DNA of 64,000 nt, from positions 166,479 through 230,478 of the forward strand of contig NZ_JPFK01000009.1 of NCBI RefSeq assembly GCF_000733475.1. Reading direction: 5' to 3'. Positions 18,126 through 27,438 of the stretch are shown here, piece by piece. Under the pieces are notes generated by a model. The model searched no databases. It was not told the origin of the DNA and saw nothing but the letters and a program-made list of their open reading frames with translations. The DNA is from Mangrovimonas yunxiaonensis (GTDB lineage Bacteria > Bacteroidota > Bacteroidia > Flavobacteriales > Flavobacteriaceae). The translations under genes were made by a program, and so were the position numbers. Each line of letters begins with the position of its first letter. Within the stretch, counting starts at the first letter, position 1.

Positions 18126-19931
18126 TTAGGGCACCATTACCTTGGCGGGAGGCGTGTCGGTTAACGCTTCCATAAACAAAATAAGGTCCTCCACTTCACT
18201 TTCGGTTAAATTTAAGTGGTCTTCCGGTAAGGTTTGGTATTCCAAATCCATTCCTAATCCTGCGCCGCCACCTTCATTGTAAAATGTCATAACCTGATTT
18301 AAGGTTGTATACACGCCATTGTGCATGTAAGGACCTGTTTTAGCAATATTACGCACGGTTGGTGTTTTAAAGAAAAACTTGCGCTCTTCGGTTTTAAACA
18401 AATCATATCGCCCTAAATCGGTATCTAAGGTATTGCTTATGGTGTCTTTTGGTACCCCAAGCAGTTCAAACTCACTTTCAGAAAAATTAGGAGGAACGGT
18501 GCCGTTAAATACAGGGGCAAAATGGCAGGTTGCACATTTGGCTTTTCCCATAAACAGGTTAAATCCATTTATTTCTCTTTCGGTTAAGGTGTTTTCCAGC
18601 CCGTTAATGTTCTTATCGAATTTTGAACTAAAGTCCCCTAGACTGCGTACATAAACCGCAATTGCATTACGCACATTATCTTGGGTAACCCCTTTTTTGT
18701 ACAGCTTTTTAAACGTATTCACATAAAGGGAGTCCTTGGTAACAACTGTTTCGAAGTCCGACAAGTTGGTGTGGAATTCGTTATTGTTGTGGATAACATC
18801 TACAATTTGTCCTTCTAGATTACCTGTTCGCCCATCGTAAAAATAACTTTGCTGATAGGCCGCATAGGTTAAAGTGGGCGTATTTCTCATTTGCTTTGGA
18901 AATAACTTTAAACCATCTGTAAAAGCCTTATCGCTGTTGTGGCAGGTTGCACAGCTCATGTCGTTGTTGCTAGACAAACGTACGTCGTTAAACAACTGCT
19001 TGCCTAATGCTGCCTTGGGAGCAATTAAACTATCGGTTTCGATATAATCTGAAAAGAAATCCATATTAAAGGTGTCTACAGAAAATAAAGAGGTCATGTT
19101 GTTGTTAAAGGCCAATTCTAAAGGAAATTCTACTTGCCAATCGGCTTTCACTTTATTAAGCAACGCCAGTTGTTTGTGGGTTTGCTCTTTTATGAAATCA
19201 TACCGGTTAAACGATTTAAAATCGCCGTTTCTTAACGTGTGCTTGGAAACCTCGATTTCTCCCAAAACTTCATTGTACAAAATGTTAGATTGAAATTGAG
19301 GCTGGTACATTTTAAAGATGTTCTCAATGGCTTGATAGGTTAAGGCAGCCTCCTCTAGCGATTGCTCCAAAACTGGCGAATCGAAACCTGTAATGCCCGT
19401 TAGTGCTATACGCGCAATTTGGTCTCTAATTAACCATAGCACATGGTATTCTTTTAACCGTAAGGCGGTATTTGCCTTAATTAGCTTTAGCCTGTTTTGC
19501 GTTTTTAATGCTACATGCTTTAGCGTTGTTACATCTAAAGAATCGTCAAAAATAAGCTCCTCGATGGCTTGAAACCCAAACGGTTTTTTTATTTTAATGT
19601 CGGTAGCGTCCTCTTCGTCTACCCTTAAAATATTCGGGCCATTTAAAGTTTTGTAGTTTTCCTTATCGGTAAAGGCCAATACGGGCTCTACAAACTTAAA
19701 CTGCTTTCTTGCTTGCAGGTAGTTAGCAATATATTGCTCTTGGGTATTTAGTTGTTTTAAAACGTCTAGAAACACAATGCAGCTGTCCAAACGGGCCGTA
19801 TAGCTTGCCTCTAACTGATCTAATGGTGCTTTGGCAACTGTAGTCTCTTGGTTTTTGCAACTTGATATAACGAGTAAAAGACACACTATAGCATAGTGTG
19901 CCTTTTTTATTTTCATCTGAAAAATATGCAT
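18126..19931 (-). CDS. Imelysin-like/di-heme cytochrome c peroxidase lipoprotein
   Basis: A 601-aa lipoprotein (hydrophobic stretch ending VISSC, Cys25) with two parts. The C-terminal half is a MauG/CcpA-type di-heme peroxidase with two c-heme sites, CATCH at 327-331 and CATCH at 466-470, plus family motifs FNDVRLS, RNTPTLTYAAY and MHNGVYTTLNQVMTFYN. The N-terminal about 270 residues are helical and contain GFQAIEELIF (119-128), resembling the imelysin GxHxxE motif with His replaced by Gln. The start overlaps the stop of the upstream PhoX-like gene by one base (TAATG), implying translational coupling; Met at 19916 is an alternative start. The substrate is unknown; the family reduces H2O2 or oxidises protein partners in the periplasm. 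Confidence 0.88.
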   Translation of the reverse strand: MHIFQMKIKKAHYAIVCLLLVISSCKNQETTVAKAPLDQLEASYTARLDSCIVFLDVLKQLNTQEQYIANYLQARKQFKFVEPVLAFTDKENYKTLNGPNILRVDEEDATDIKIKKPFGFQAIEELIFDDSLDVTTLKHVALKTQNRLKLIKANTALRLKEYHVLWLIRDQIARIALTGITGFDSPVLEQSLEEAALTYQAIENIFKMYQPQFQSNILYNEVLGEIEVSKHTLRNGDFKSFNRYDFIKEQTHKQLALLNKVKADWQVEFPLELAFNNNMTSLFSVDTFNMDFFSDYIETDSLIAPKAALGKQLFNDVRLSSNNDMSCATCHNSDKAFTDGLKLFPKQMRNTPTLTYAAYQQSYFYDGRTGNLEGQIVDVIHNNNEFHTNLSDFETVVTKDSLYVNTFKKLYKKGVTQDNVRNAIAVYVRSLGDFSSKFDKNINGLENTLTEREINGFNLFMGKAKCATCHFAPVFNGTVPPNFSESEFELLGVPKDTISNTLDTDLGRYDLFKTEERKFFFKTPTVRNIAKTGPYMHNGVYTTLNQVMTFYNEGGGAGLGMDLEYQTLPEDHLNLTESEVEDLILFMEALTDTPPAKVMVP

Positions 19932-21391
19932 TATCTGTCTAATCCTTCAATGATATATAACATGCTTCCTTCATTTGAATCTGAATTAGCATTGGCATTG
20001 GCATCTGTAAATGCTGCGTTTTCCCAACCGTGGTTTTGGGTGATTAGCAAAAACGTGTCTTCTTTTCCAATAACGTCAGACACATCGATCATTCCGGTAA
20101 TTTCCCATGCCGAGGCTGCAGTACCGTAACCTTGGGCTTCTGCCGTAGTTTGGTCGCACTCTAATACGGTTTTCAACTCTCCGTTATTTAAGTTATACTG
20201 GTATAACCTAGCGAAGTGTGTCTTATCGGCTGTATCTGGATACCCGTTAGGATCTTCTTGAATGTAAGCATAATTTTCGGTTACAACAATGTTATCTGGG
20301 CTGTGGAAAGCTTTGGCCTTCCCGTCTAGCATATCGCCATCTAACACACAGGTAATTGTACCAGCTGCAGTAGGATCGTTAGGGTTTAGGGTAACTTTAT
20401 AAACTCTTCCGTAAAGCGTTCCTTTGCCTTCTAAATCTGGTTTTTTACGTCCTGTAACACAAAAGTATATTTCTCTGTTGTTGGCAGCAGAACCTCTTCT
20501 CCAATCGATGTCCTCTAATCTCGAGAAGCCCATAATACCTTTTGTTTTTGCTTCGGTATCTAAAAGATCTATTTGTGTTTCGTTTAGAGCAACAAATTCC
20601 ATTGGGTAAGATTGGCCTTCAACCATATCCATTTCAAAAGCAATGTTTGGGTCGGTTACTTTTAAACCGTATAATTGGCCGCCGTTAAGGTCACCTCTTT
20701 CACCAACATACATTCCTAACTGTCCAGATGGTACAGTATTATCAGAGTGATCATCACCAATAAATACAACGGTTTTATTAGGATAAGCATCTTTACCTAT
20801 GGCTACGGCGTTTTCTGTAGACCATTGTCCTAATGCTGGTAACATGGTAGCTATAGAAGCAGATCCGGTACTCTTATAAGGATCTGTAGCAAACACCCCT
20901 TTAGAAGCACCACCCCATTCACCACCAGAAAGGTATATGGGACCAAAGCCATGCTCTTCGGGAGTAATTAAAGAGCCCGAACACTGTGCTGTAGCTGCAG
21001 AAGCATTGGCATTTAAGATGTATTCTCCGGCAACCGGCTTAAAGGTTTCGTCTAGAGTAATACGAGCAATGGCGTAATCGGCTTCAATGTTATTGATTAA
21101 AGTAAATGTATTGTCATCATTTCGTAACAACCCGGCGCCATCGGCCATTGAGCCATAAACAAAATCTGGTGTGTCTGCCAATTGATCTTCAGAAGACAAT
21201 AAGGTATAGATATTAACTCCCGAGAATTCTGGTGTTAACTCTAATAATACTGGCGATTGAGAATGCGATTGCAATTGAACTCCTGTTGGTTGTGGTTGGT
21301 TTGAATTATTGGTGTTGTCATCATCACTCTTACATGATACAAATGCGGTTAAGCCTAATCCCAATAATGCGATTTTTTGATGTGTTTTCAT
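19931..21391 (-). CDS. PhoX-like (DUF839) beta-propeller lipoprotein
   Basis: A 486-aa lipoprotein (MKTHQKIALLGLGLTAFVSC, lipidated Cys20) with a low-complexity Asn/Gln linker. The body shows PhoX/DUF839 features: MGFSRLEDIDWRRG, EIYFCVTGRK followed by GRVYKVTL, and AFHSPDNIVVTENYAYIQED. PhoX proteins are Ca/Fe-dependent alkaline phosphatases, but the metal-site Cys and Glu set cannot be confirmed by eye, so the activity is left open. It is the first gene of a two-gene operon with the di-heme peroxidase, joined by TAATG. No perfect -7 element was found in the 217-nt gap shared with gcvT. Confidence 0.75.
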   Translation of the reverse strand: MKTHQKIALLGLGLTAFVSCKSDDDNTNNSNQPQPTGVQLQSHSQSPVLLELTPEFSGVNIYTLLSSEDQLADTPDFVYGSMADGAGLLRNDDNTFTLINNIEADYAIARITLDETFKPVAGEYILNANASAATAQCSGSLITPEEHGFGPIYLSGGEWGGASKGVFATDPYKSTGSASIATMLPALGQWSTENAVAIGKDAYPNKTVVFIGDDHSDNTVPSGQLGMYVGERGDLNGGQLYGLKVTDPNIAFEMDMVEGQSYPMEFVALNETQIDLLDTEAKTKGIMGFSRLEDIDWRRGSAANNREIYFCVTGRKKPDLEGKGTLYGRVYKVTLNPNDPTAAGTITCVLDGDMLDGKAKAFHSPDNIVVTENYAYIQEDPNGYPDTADKTHFARLYQYNLNNGELKTVLECDQTTAEAQGYGTAASAWEITGMIDVSDVIGKEDTFLLITQNHGWENAAFTDANANANSDSNEGSMLYIIEGLDR

Positions 21392-21578
21392 TTAATTTTT
21401 AGTGGTTTTAAATTTTCGACTAAATAACAACTTCAACGTAAGCTTAACCTTAATGGCAGTTTACTATAAACTAAACTTTGTGTTAATTTTATTATCCTAA
21501 TGTTACTATTTAAATTCATATTAAATAGCCCAGACGTTAATTCCCCCTTTTAGAGAAACCAATGCCAATATTTTTCTA

Positions 21579-21586
21579 TATTTTTG
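21579..21586 (+). promoter_or_regulatory. -7 element TATTTTTG for gcvT
   Basis: A perfect TAnnTTTG lies 22 nt before the gcvT ATG; the -33 region has no TTG at the usual distance. Confidence 0.4.
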
Positions 21587-21608
21587 TGCGAGAAACCAAG
21601 CATTTATC

Positions 21609-22691
21609 ATGAAAAACACAGCTTTAACAGAAACACATATAGCATTAGGCGCCAAAATGGTTCCTTTTGCAGGTTATAACATGCCCGTACAATACGAAGG
21701 CGTAAACATAGAACACGACACCGTAAGAAAATCGGTTGGTGTTTTTGATGTATCGCATATGGGGGAGTTTTTAATTGAAGGGCCAAACGCATTAGCCCTA
21801 ATACAAAAAACATGTAGCAACGATGCCGCTAAACTTACTATAGGAAAGGCCCAATACAGCTGCATGCCCAATAACGATGGTGGTATTGTAGACGATTTAA
21901 TTATATACCGTATTAAAGAAGACACCTATTTATTGGTGGTAAACGCCAGCAACATTGAAAAAGACTGGAACTGGCTACAAGCAAATAACGATGTGGGTGC
22001 CGAGATGAAAAACCTTAGCGAAGATTATTCCCTATTAGCCATACAAGGCCCTAAGGCTATCGAGGCCATGCAGCCGCTTAGTTCGCACAACTTGGCAGAC
22101 ATTAAGTTTTACAACTTTGTTGTAGGCGACTTTGCCGGTATCGAGCACGTGATTATTTCTGCCACAGGCTATACTGGTAGCGGTGGGTTTGAAATTTACT
22201 GCAAGAACAGTGAAGTAAACCAAATTTGGGACAACGTTTTCGAAGCTGGTGCTGCTTTTGGCATTAAACCTATAGGATTGGCCGCTCGCGATACCCTACG
22301 CCTAGAAATGGGCTACTGTTTATATGGTAACGATATTACCGACACCACATCGCCTATAGAAGCTGGCTTGGGCTGGATTACAAAATTTAGCAAAACATTT
22401 ACCAACTCCGAAGCCTTAGAAGACGAAAAACAACGTGGTCCAGAACGCAAGCTCATTGCTTTTGAACTTGATGAGCGTGGCATACCACGACAAGGATACG
22501 ATATTGTTGATGCTGACGGAAATGTTATAGGCGAAGTTACCTCAGGGACCATGTCGCCCAGCTTAGGGAAAGGCATTGGCTTGGGTTATGTACCCACTGG
22601 TTTATCTAGTGTAGGATCAAAAATAAACATACAGGTTCGCAAAAAAGCCATTCCTGCAACTGTTGTAAAATTGCCATTTTATAAAGGATAG
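21609..22691 (+). CDS. gcvT: Aminomethyltransferase (glycine cleavage system T protein)
   Basis: Transfers the methylene group from the aminomethylated H protein to tetrahydrofolate and releases ammonia. The 360-aa length is standard. Motifs seen are [14 protein letters not shown] (about 19-32), the catalytic-region [10 protein letters not shown] (about 49-58), [31 protein letters not shown], and [20 protein letters not shown]. No gcvH or gcvP is in the window, as is common for flavobacteria where the three genes are scattered. It probably heads a transcript continuing into the SDR gene 20 nt downstream and the pterin dehydratase gene. Confidence 0.96.
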   Translation: MKNTALTETHIALGAKMVPFAGYNMPVQYEGVNIEHDTVRKSVGVFDVSHMGEFLIEGPNALALIQKTCSNDAAKLTIGKAQYSCMPNNDGGIVDDLIIYRIKEDTYLLVVNASNIEKDWNWLQANNDVGAEMKNLSEDYSLLAIQGPKAIEAMQPLSSHNLADIKFYNFVVGDFAGIEHVIISATGYTGSGGFEIYCKNSEVNQIWDNVFEAGAAFGIKPIGLAARDTLRLEMGYCLYGNDITDTTSPIEAGLGWITKFSKTFTNSEALEDEKQRGPERKLIAFELDERGIPRQGYDIVDADGNVIGEVTSGTMSPSLGKGIGLGYVPTGLSSVGSKINIQVRKKAIPATVVKLPFYKG

Positions 22692-22711
22692 GCCTTATGG
22701 TAGGTTGATTA

Positions 22712-23545
22712 ATGAAGGAGAGTAACAGCAAACATAACATATTAATATTAGGAGCTAGCGGTTTTTTGGGTCATGCCATATACAAAGAACTCTGCTCCTA
22801 TTTTAATACCTTTGGCACGTACAGAATTCACAATAGAGCCTATGCTAAAAACCAACATTTTCTTCAGTATGATGTAGAAGAAGACGATGTTATTGAAATT
22901 ATTCAGGCCACCCAACCCACTGTTATCATCTCGGCCCTACGAGGTGATTTTTCGGCGCAGGTAACAGCTCACAAGCATATTTTTGAGTACTTAACCACAC
23001 ACAAAACAACCAAAATAATATTTCTGTCCTCTGCCAATGTCTTCGATGCTTATAGCCAATTTCCCAGCTACGAATACGATAAAACCTTTAGTCAAAGTAT
23101 TTTTGGGCATTTTAAAATAAAAATAGAAGACATGCTTATGCGGCTGCCTAAAAAGCAGTACACCATTGTTAGGTTACCCATGGTTTTTGGCACACATTCG
23201 CCTAGAATTTTAGAGCTAAAAACACTATTGCAAGCAAAAGAACCCATCGAGGTTTTTCCCAATCTAATCATGAACGCTACTACAGACAGCAAAGTTACCC
23301 AGCAAATTCATTACATTATTAATCGTAACAAATCTGGAGTATACCATTTAGGTAGCACCGACCTAGTGCATCATGACGATTTTATAAAGGACCTTGTTAA
23401 CACATTAGGCAACTTTCATCCGGTTTACAAACAGGTTTATACCACCAACAACAATAGGTATTTGGCGGTTTTACCTAAGCACCAACGCCTGCCCAAACAT
23501 TTGCAACTAGAAAGCAAGGATATTTTACAGGAACTTAGCCTTTAG
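22712..23545 (+). CDS. NAD-dependent epimerase/RmlD-like SDR protein
   Basis: A 277-aa extended-type short-chain dehydrogenase. The Rossmann motif LGASGFLGHAIYKEL is at residues 12-26 and the active-site pattern is YEYDKTF, with Ser in IIFLSSANVF, most like the RmlD (dTDP-4-dehydrorhamnose reductase) branch. The substrate cannot be told from the sequence, and no nucleotide-sugar cluster surrounds it. It lies between gcvT and the pterin dehydratase with short gaps on both sides. Confidence 0.75.
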   Translation: MKESNSKHNILILGASGFLGHAIYKELCSYFNTFGTYRIHNRAYAKNQHFLQYDVEEDDVIEIIQATQPTVIISALRGDFSAQVTAHKHIFEYLTTHKTTKIIFLSSANVFDAYSQFPSYEYDKTFSQSIFGHFKIKIEDMLMRLPKKQYTIVRLPMVFGTHSPRILELKTLLQAKEPIEVFPNLIMNATTDSKVTQQIHYIINRNKSGVYHLGSTDLVHHDDFIKDLVNTLGNFHPVYKQVYTTNNNRYLAVLPKHQRLPKHLQLESKDILQELSL

Positions 23546-23604
23546 TTGATTTGCATGATATAAATGGTTACCTTTATTTAAATAACAAAAACCCTTTTTT
23601 AATC

Positions 23605-23895
23605 ATGCAAAAACTATCAGAACAAGATATAGAAAAGCTTTTATTGCGATTTCCAGATTGGGAATATTTTGACCACGCCCTGCATGTAGAATTTGAATTC
23701 GACAATTTTAAAGACTGCTTTAGCGCCATGAGCCGCATTGCTTTTGAGTGCGAAGCCTTAAACCATCACCCCAACTGGACCAATACGTATAATGTTTTAA
23801 GCATTTCGTTAACAACACACGAAGCAGGCGGCGTAACCAAGAAAGACTTCGACTTGGCCGAGGCTATAGAAATGATTGTAGAAGTACAGGAATAA
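23605..23895 (+). CDS. 4a-hydroxytetrahydrobiopterin dehydratase (pterin-4a-carbinolamine dehydratase)
   Basis: A 96-aa protein that dehydrates the carbinolamine formed during aromatic amino-acid hydroxylation, regenerating the pterin cofactor. The family signature ECEALNHHPNWTNTYN (about residues 49-64) includes the two catalytic His and Trp, followed by LTTHEAGGVTKKDFDLA. The ATG in MQKLSEQD was preferred to an in-frame TTG 54 nt upstream because it gives the usual family length. No aromatic amino-acid hydroxylase is in the window. Confidence 0.93.
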   Translation: MQKLSEQDIEKLLLRFPDWEYFDHALHVEFEFDNFKDCFSAMSRIAFECEALNHHPNWTNTYNVLSISLTTHEAGGVTKKDFDLAEAIEMIVEVQE

Positions 23896-23921
23896 GTGTT
23901 TTTTCTACCCGTCATTTTTAT

Positions 23922-23929
23922 TACTTTTG
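23922..23929 (+). promoter_or_regulatory. -7 element TACTTTTG for yebC
   Basis: A perfect TAnnTTTG lies 28 nt before the yebC ATG, in the 62-nt gap after the pterin dehydratase gene; no clear -33 TTG. Confidence 0.4.
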
Positions 23930-23957
23930 ACACAAATTATTAAAATACATACAATTT

Positions 23958-24677
23958 ATGGGAAGAGCGTTTGAGTTTCGTAAAGCGAGAAAAATGAAAC
24001 GTTGGGCCGCAATGAGTAAAGCCTTTACACGTATTGGGAAAGACATAGTTATGGCCGTTAAAGAAGGTGGTCCAGACCCCGATACCAACGCACGTTTAAG
24101 GGCTGTTATTCAAAATGCCAAAGCTGTTAACATGCCCAAAGACAACATTGAGCGTGCCATAAAACGCGCAAGCGATAAAAACCAAGGCGATTTTAAAGAG
24201 GTATTGTTCGAAGGCTATGCCCCACACGGCATTGCTATTTTAGTAGAAACAGCCACCGATAACAACACCAGAACCGTAGCCAACATTAGAAGCTATTTTA
24301 ACAAATGCGATGGTAACTTGGGTACCTCTGGCTCGGTATCGTTTATGTTTGACCATACCTGCAATTTTAGAATTAACGGTGAAGGTCTCGACCCTGAAGA
24401 ACTGGAACTGGAAATGATTGATTTTGGTGCTGAAGAAGTTTTTGCAGATGACGATGGCATTCTAATTTATGCCCCTTTTGAAAGCTTTGGCGCCATACAA
24501 GCCGAATTAGAATCGAAAAATATCGAAATATTATCATCTGGTTTTGAGCGTATTCCGCAGGTAACCAAAAAACTATCTCCAGAACAAGTTGAAGACGTAG
24601 AAAAACTACTGGAAAAAATAGAGGAAGACGACGATGTACAGAACGTTTACCACACTATGGAAGAAACAACCGACTAG
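23958..24677 (+). CDS. yebC: YebC/PmpR family transcriptional/translational regulator
   Basis: A 239-aa member of the YebC/TACO1 family, linked to DNA-binding regulation and to relief of ribosome stalling at proline-rich stretches. It starts with the family N-terminus MGRAFEFRKARKMKRWAAMS and contains GGPDPDTNARLRAVIQNAKAVNMPKDNIERAIKR (split in text here only by reading), then EGYAPHGIAILVE and the acidic C-terminal region. Flavobacterial YebC forms begin with GRAFEFRK instead of GHSKWANI, as here. It is followed by a strong terminator. Confidence 0.95.
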   Translation: MGRAFEFRKARKMKRWAAMSKAFTRIGKDIVMAVKEGGPDPDTNARLRAVIQNAKAVNMPKDNIERAIKRASDKNQGDFKEVLFEGYAPHGIAILVETATDNNTRTVANIRSYFNKCDGNLGTSGSVSFMFDHTCNFRINGEGLDPEELELEMIDFGAEEVFADDDGILIYAPFESFGAIQAELESKNIEILSSGFERIPQVTKKLSPEQVEDVEKLLEKIEEDDDVQNVYHTMEETTD

Positions 24678-24709
24678 CGTGTTGTTAAATCTGCTATAAA
24701 AAAACCAAG

Positions 24710-24735
24710 GGCTACATCAATTTGTAGCCTTTTTT
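24710..24735 (+). terminator. Intrinsic terminator of yebC
   Basis: GGCTACA pairs with TGTAGCC over a 6-nt loop and ends in T6; it lies between yebC and the NTF2-like gene. Confidence 0.8.
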
Positions 24736-24752
24736 ATTTATTTTTAAAGGGT

Positions 24753-25223
24753 ATGGAGCAAGAACTTAAAACATTTTACCAAGCCTTTAATGCCCTAGAT
24801 GCCGAAACTATGGTAAACCTTTACCATGACGATGTTGTTTTTAAAGACCCCGCTTTTGGCACCCTAAAGGGCAACCGCGCCAAAAATATGTGGCGCATGT
24901 TGTGTGCGTCTCAAAAAGGACAGGATTTTAAGGTAAGCTGTTGCCATATAAATGCCAACCAACACCAGGGCCACTTAAAATGGGAAGCCTTTTATACCTT
25001 TAGCAAAACACAACGCCAAATACACAATACCATTAACGCCCAATTTACGTTTAAAGCGGGTAAAATTATCACGCACACAGACACTTTTAACCTTTACAAT
25101 TGGGCTAGGCAAGCCTTAGGACTTAAAGGAGCTTTAATTGGGTGGACGCCTTTTTTCAAAAGAAAACTGCAACAGCAAACCAACCAACTATTAAACCGTT
25201 TTGAGCAAAACACCACGCTTTAG
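24753..25223 (+). CDS. SnoaL/NTF2-like protein
   Basis: A 156-aa cytoplasmic protein with the NTF2/SnoaL cone fold: an opening helix FYQAFNALDAETMVNLYHDDVVFKDPAFGTLKG (read as two short segments) followed by strands HLKWEAFYTF, TINAQFTFKAGKIITHTDTF and a C-terminal helix. Members act as isomerases, hydrolases or ligand binders, and the sequence does not tell which. It starts 18 nt after the yebC terminator; no perfect promoter element was seen. Confidence 0.8.
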   Translation: MEQELKTFYQAFNALDAETMVNLYHDDVVFKDPAFGTLKGNRAKNMWRMLCASQKGQDFKVSCCHINANQHQGHLKWEAFYTFSKTQRQIHNTINAQFTFKAGKIITHTDTFNLYNWARQALGLKGALIGWTPFFKRKLQQQTNQLLNRFEQNTTL

Positions 25224-25280
25224 CCATGTGCAACGTAACAAATCCACGTATAAACCGTCTTACTAAAAAACCCCTTATAA

Positions 25281-26759
25281 ATGACCACATTAAAGCCGTT
25301 TTACATTCTTGTTAGCCTACTTTTGTTCTCCCTAAATGCTTACGCCCAAGAGGTGTCTGGTAAGGTTTTAAGCAATACCAAACAACCCATTCCCTTTGCT
25401 ACCGTGCAAATAGGCGATGGTTATGGGGTTATTACCAACGAAGAAGGGCGTTTTACCATTAACACATCGGCTTTTAAACGTACCGATTCGGTTAACATCT
25501 CATGCTTGGGGTATAAAAAACTGGGCATGTTGGTTAAAGATTTTTCAGCTTCAGAATACATCTTAAAAGAACAAGTAAACGAACTTAGCGAAGTGTATTT
25601 AACCAACAGAAACCTAAGCGTAGACTCTATTATGTACTATGTTGGGAAAAACATCGATAAAAACTACAACACCCAAAACATCGATTACAAAATTTTTAGC
25701 CGCCGCACCGAATACATTAGAGGGCATGACGTTGATCTGGAAATCGATAAATCTACAGGGGTTTCAAAAAAGCAACTTAAAGACATTAACAACGACATTA
25801 ATCAGTTAGAAACATCGTTGCTTAACAACCGCTCTAAACAGTACACCGATTTGGTGGCCAACCTTAAAATTTTAAACGAAAGCAGCTCTAAACTTGAAGT
25901 AGAAAAAGCCGTTCGCTTTTTAGACGAAAAAAACGACCAGTCGTTAGAGAAACTGGCCGAAAAAGGTAAAAACCTTGTTTCTAACCATTTGGACAAATCT
26001 AAAATATATACCGTTAAATCCGGCTGGTTTAAACTGTCTGACTCGGTATCTTTAAATACTCCAGAGAACAACAAAATGGAAGATACCATTAACTCTGTAG
26101 GCTTGCTAAAAGAAGTAATGCTCGAGAAAATAACCGAGAACAGCATTTCGACCAATAGCCAATTGGACTTTGTTTACGAAACAAAAAAATACGATTACAG
26201 CCTAACCGATGTTACTTTTTTAAACTCAGAAATGGTTTATGTGGTTGCCTTTAAGCCCAAACGAGGCTCGGTAGATTACCAAGGCACCATGTACATCTCT
26301 AATGCTACTTTTGCTGTATTAAGAGCCGATTACCGCTTTTACGAAGGCAGGGTTGGCGAGAAGTTTAACCTTAGGCTGTTATTAGGGCTTAAATACGTAG
26401 AAAAAGGTAAAAAGGGCTCGGTAATCTATAAAAAATCGCCTGATGGTTTTTATTATCCACGTTATATTAGCGAGCAGGCAGACCGCTATTTTTATGTTAA
26501 CAGGCCGTTTAAGTTTACAGAAAACGGCAATAGAAGCCAAAAGTTTGCTTTCGATTTTAAAGTTGAAGGCACTTTTAAGGAAAAAACCGAACTGCTTTTT
26601 ATTTCCCAAAGTCCGCTACTCACATCGGCGTACAACACCTTAAAGGAGAAGAAAAAAGTACCGTATAAAACCGCCAAGAGTTACAGCGCAGAAATCTGGA
26701 AAGATTATGAGGTACTCGAACCGTTGCAGGAACTAAAGGATTTTAACGTAGAAGAGTAA
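25281..26759 (+). CDS. CarboxypepD_reg-like domain protein, exported
   Basis: A 492-aa protein with a signal peptide (LVSLLLFSLNAYAQ, cleavage near residue 23). Residues 24-105 form a CarboxypepD_reg-like (CNA-B type) domain, VSGKVLSNTKQPIPFATVQI ... GYKKL, as at the start of SusC/TonB-dependent proteins and DUF5686 proteins. The rest (about 110-490) is a mixed region with a DUF5686-like flavour but without a predicted beta-barrel long enough to be a TonB receptor. It is probably periplasmic or outer-membrane associated. The stop codon lies inside the stem of a terminator hairpin. Confidence 0.75.
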   Translation: MTTLKPFYILVSLLLFSLNAYAQEVSGKVLSNTKQPIPFATVQIGDGYGVITNEEGRFTINTSAFKRTDSVNISCLGYKKLGMLVKDFSASEYILKEQVNELSEVYLTNRNLSVDSIMYYVGKNIDKNYNTQNIDYKIFSRRTEYIRGHDVDLEIDKSTGVSKKQLKDINNDINQLETSLLNNRSKQYTDLVANLKILNESSSKLEVEKAVRFLDEKNDQSLEKLAEKGKNLVSNHLDKSKIYTVKSGWFKLSDSVSLNTPENNKMEDTINSVGLLKEVMLEKITENSISTNSQLDFVYETKKYDYSLTDVTFLNSEMVYVVAFKPKRGSVDYQGTMYISNATFAVLRADYRFYEGRVGEKFNLRLLLGLKYVEKGKKGSVIYKKSPDGFYYPRYISEQADRYFYVNRPFKFTENGNRSQKFAFDFKVEGTFKEKTELLFISQSPLLTSAYNTLKEKKKVPYKTAKSYSAEIWKDYEVLEPLQELKDFNVEE

Positions 26760-26790
26760 AAGAAACCACTAAACTAGCGGTTTCTTTTAC
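26756..26790 (+). terminator. Terminator hairpin overlapping the stop codon
   Basis: GTAAAAGAAACCACT pairs with AGCGGTTTCTTTTAC (15 bp, one A-C mismatch) over loop AAACT. The T-run is inside the right arm, so the hairpin can act in both directions. Confidence 0.65.
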
Positions 26791-26887
26791 CATTTGTTCT
26801 TGATGAATGTTTCTTTTTAGGGACAAGGCTGTTTACTTTATGTTTCATTCATCTGATAATTAGTATTTTACAAAATTCATGCCAAAC

Positions 26888-27436
26888 CTAAGATAGTTTG
26901 GAGTGTCTTCCTTCTACACCTTCAAAAAAACGTTTCATAAATGCCATATCGGCTTCTATATTATCGGTTGGATAAAATGGCTCTGATATGTGGTTTTGCT
27001 TATTTTTAAAATCTAGGGTAAACATTATAATAGGAACTTTGGCTGCTTTAGCAATGTAGTAAAATCCTGTTTTCCATTCGGTTACTTTTTCCCTGGTCCC
27101 TTCGGGAGCCAAGGCTATTCTAAACTCATCCTGCTCTTCGAACAAACGCGCTATGGCTTCAACCTTATGCTGCCCTGGGGTTCTGTCTAATGCCCTACCA
27201 CCTACGTGTTTTAGGTACCATCCCAAAGGCCCTATAAAAAGTTCTTTTTTTGCAATAAAACCTACCTTTAATCCGGTAATTTTCCTAAGCAAGATGCCTA
27301 TATAAAAGTCGTGCCAGCTGGTATGGGGCACAGCAATTAAAACCGCTTTCTTTACGGTATTTTTAGAAAAATTAGTATTTCCGGTAATTTTCCAACCCAG
27401 TAGTTTAAAGTAAATAAGCTTTGCCAACCAACGCAT
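26888..27436 (-). CDS. PlsC-like lysophospholipid acyltransferase
   Basis: A 182-aa membrane-associated acyltransferase. The catalytic HX4D motif is HTSWHD, followed by the substrate motifs GRALDR and PEGTR (in LAPEGTREKVTEW). It probably acylates a lysophospholipid or related glycerol phosphate. The ATG giving MRWLAKLIYFKLLGWK was chosen because it lies 2 nt after the stop of the upstream Fe-ADH gene and matches the family start; an in-frame start 57 nt further upstream would overlap that gene. It is last in the minus-strand kdsB cluster, so an envelope lipid role is likely. Confidence 0.85.
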   Translation of the reverse strand: MRWLAKLIYFKLLGWKITGNTNFSKNTVKKAVLIAVPHTSWHDFYIGILLRKITGLKVGFIAKKELFIGPLGWYLKHVGGRALDRTPGQHKVEAIARLFEEQDEFRIALAPEGTREKVTEWKTGFYYIAKAAKVPIIMFTLDFKNKQNHISEPFYPTDNIEADMAFMKRFFEGVEGRHSKLS

Positions 27437-27438
27437 AG

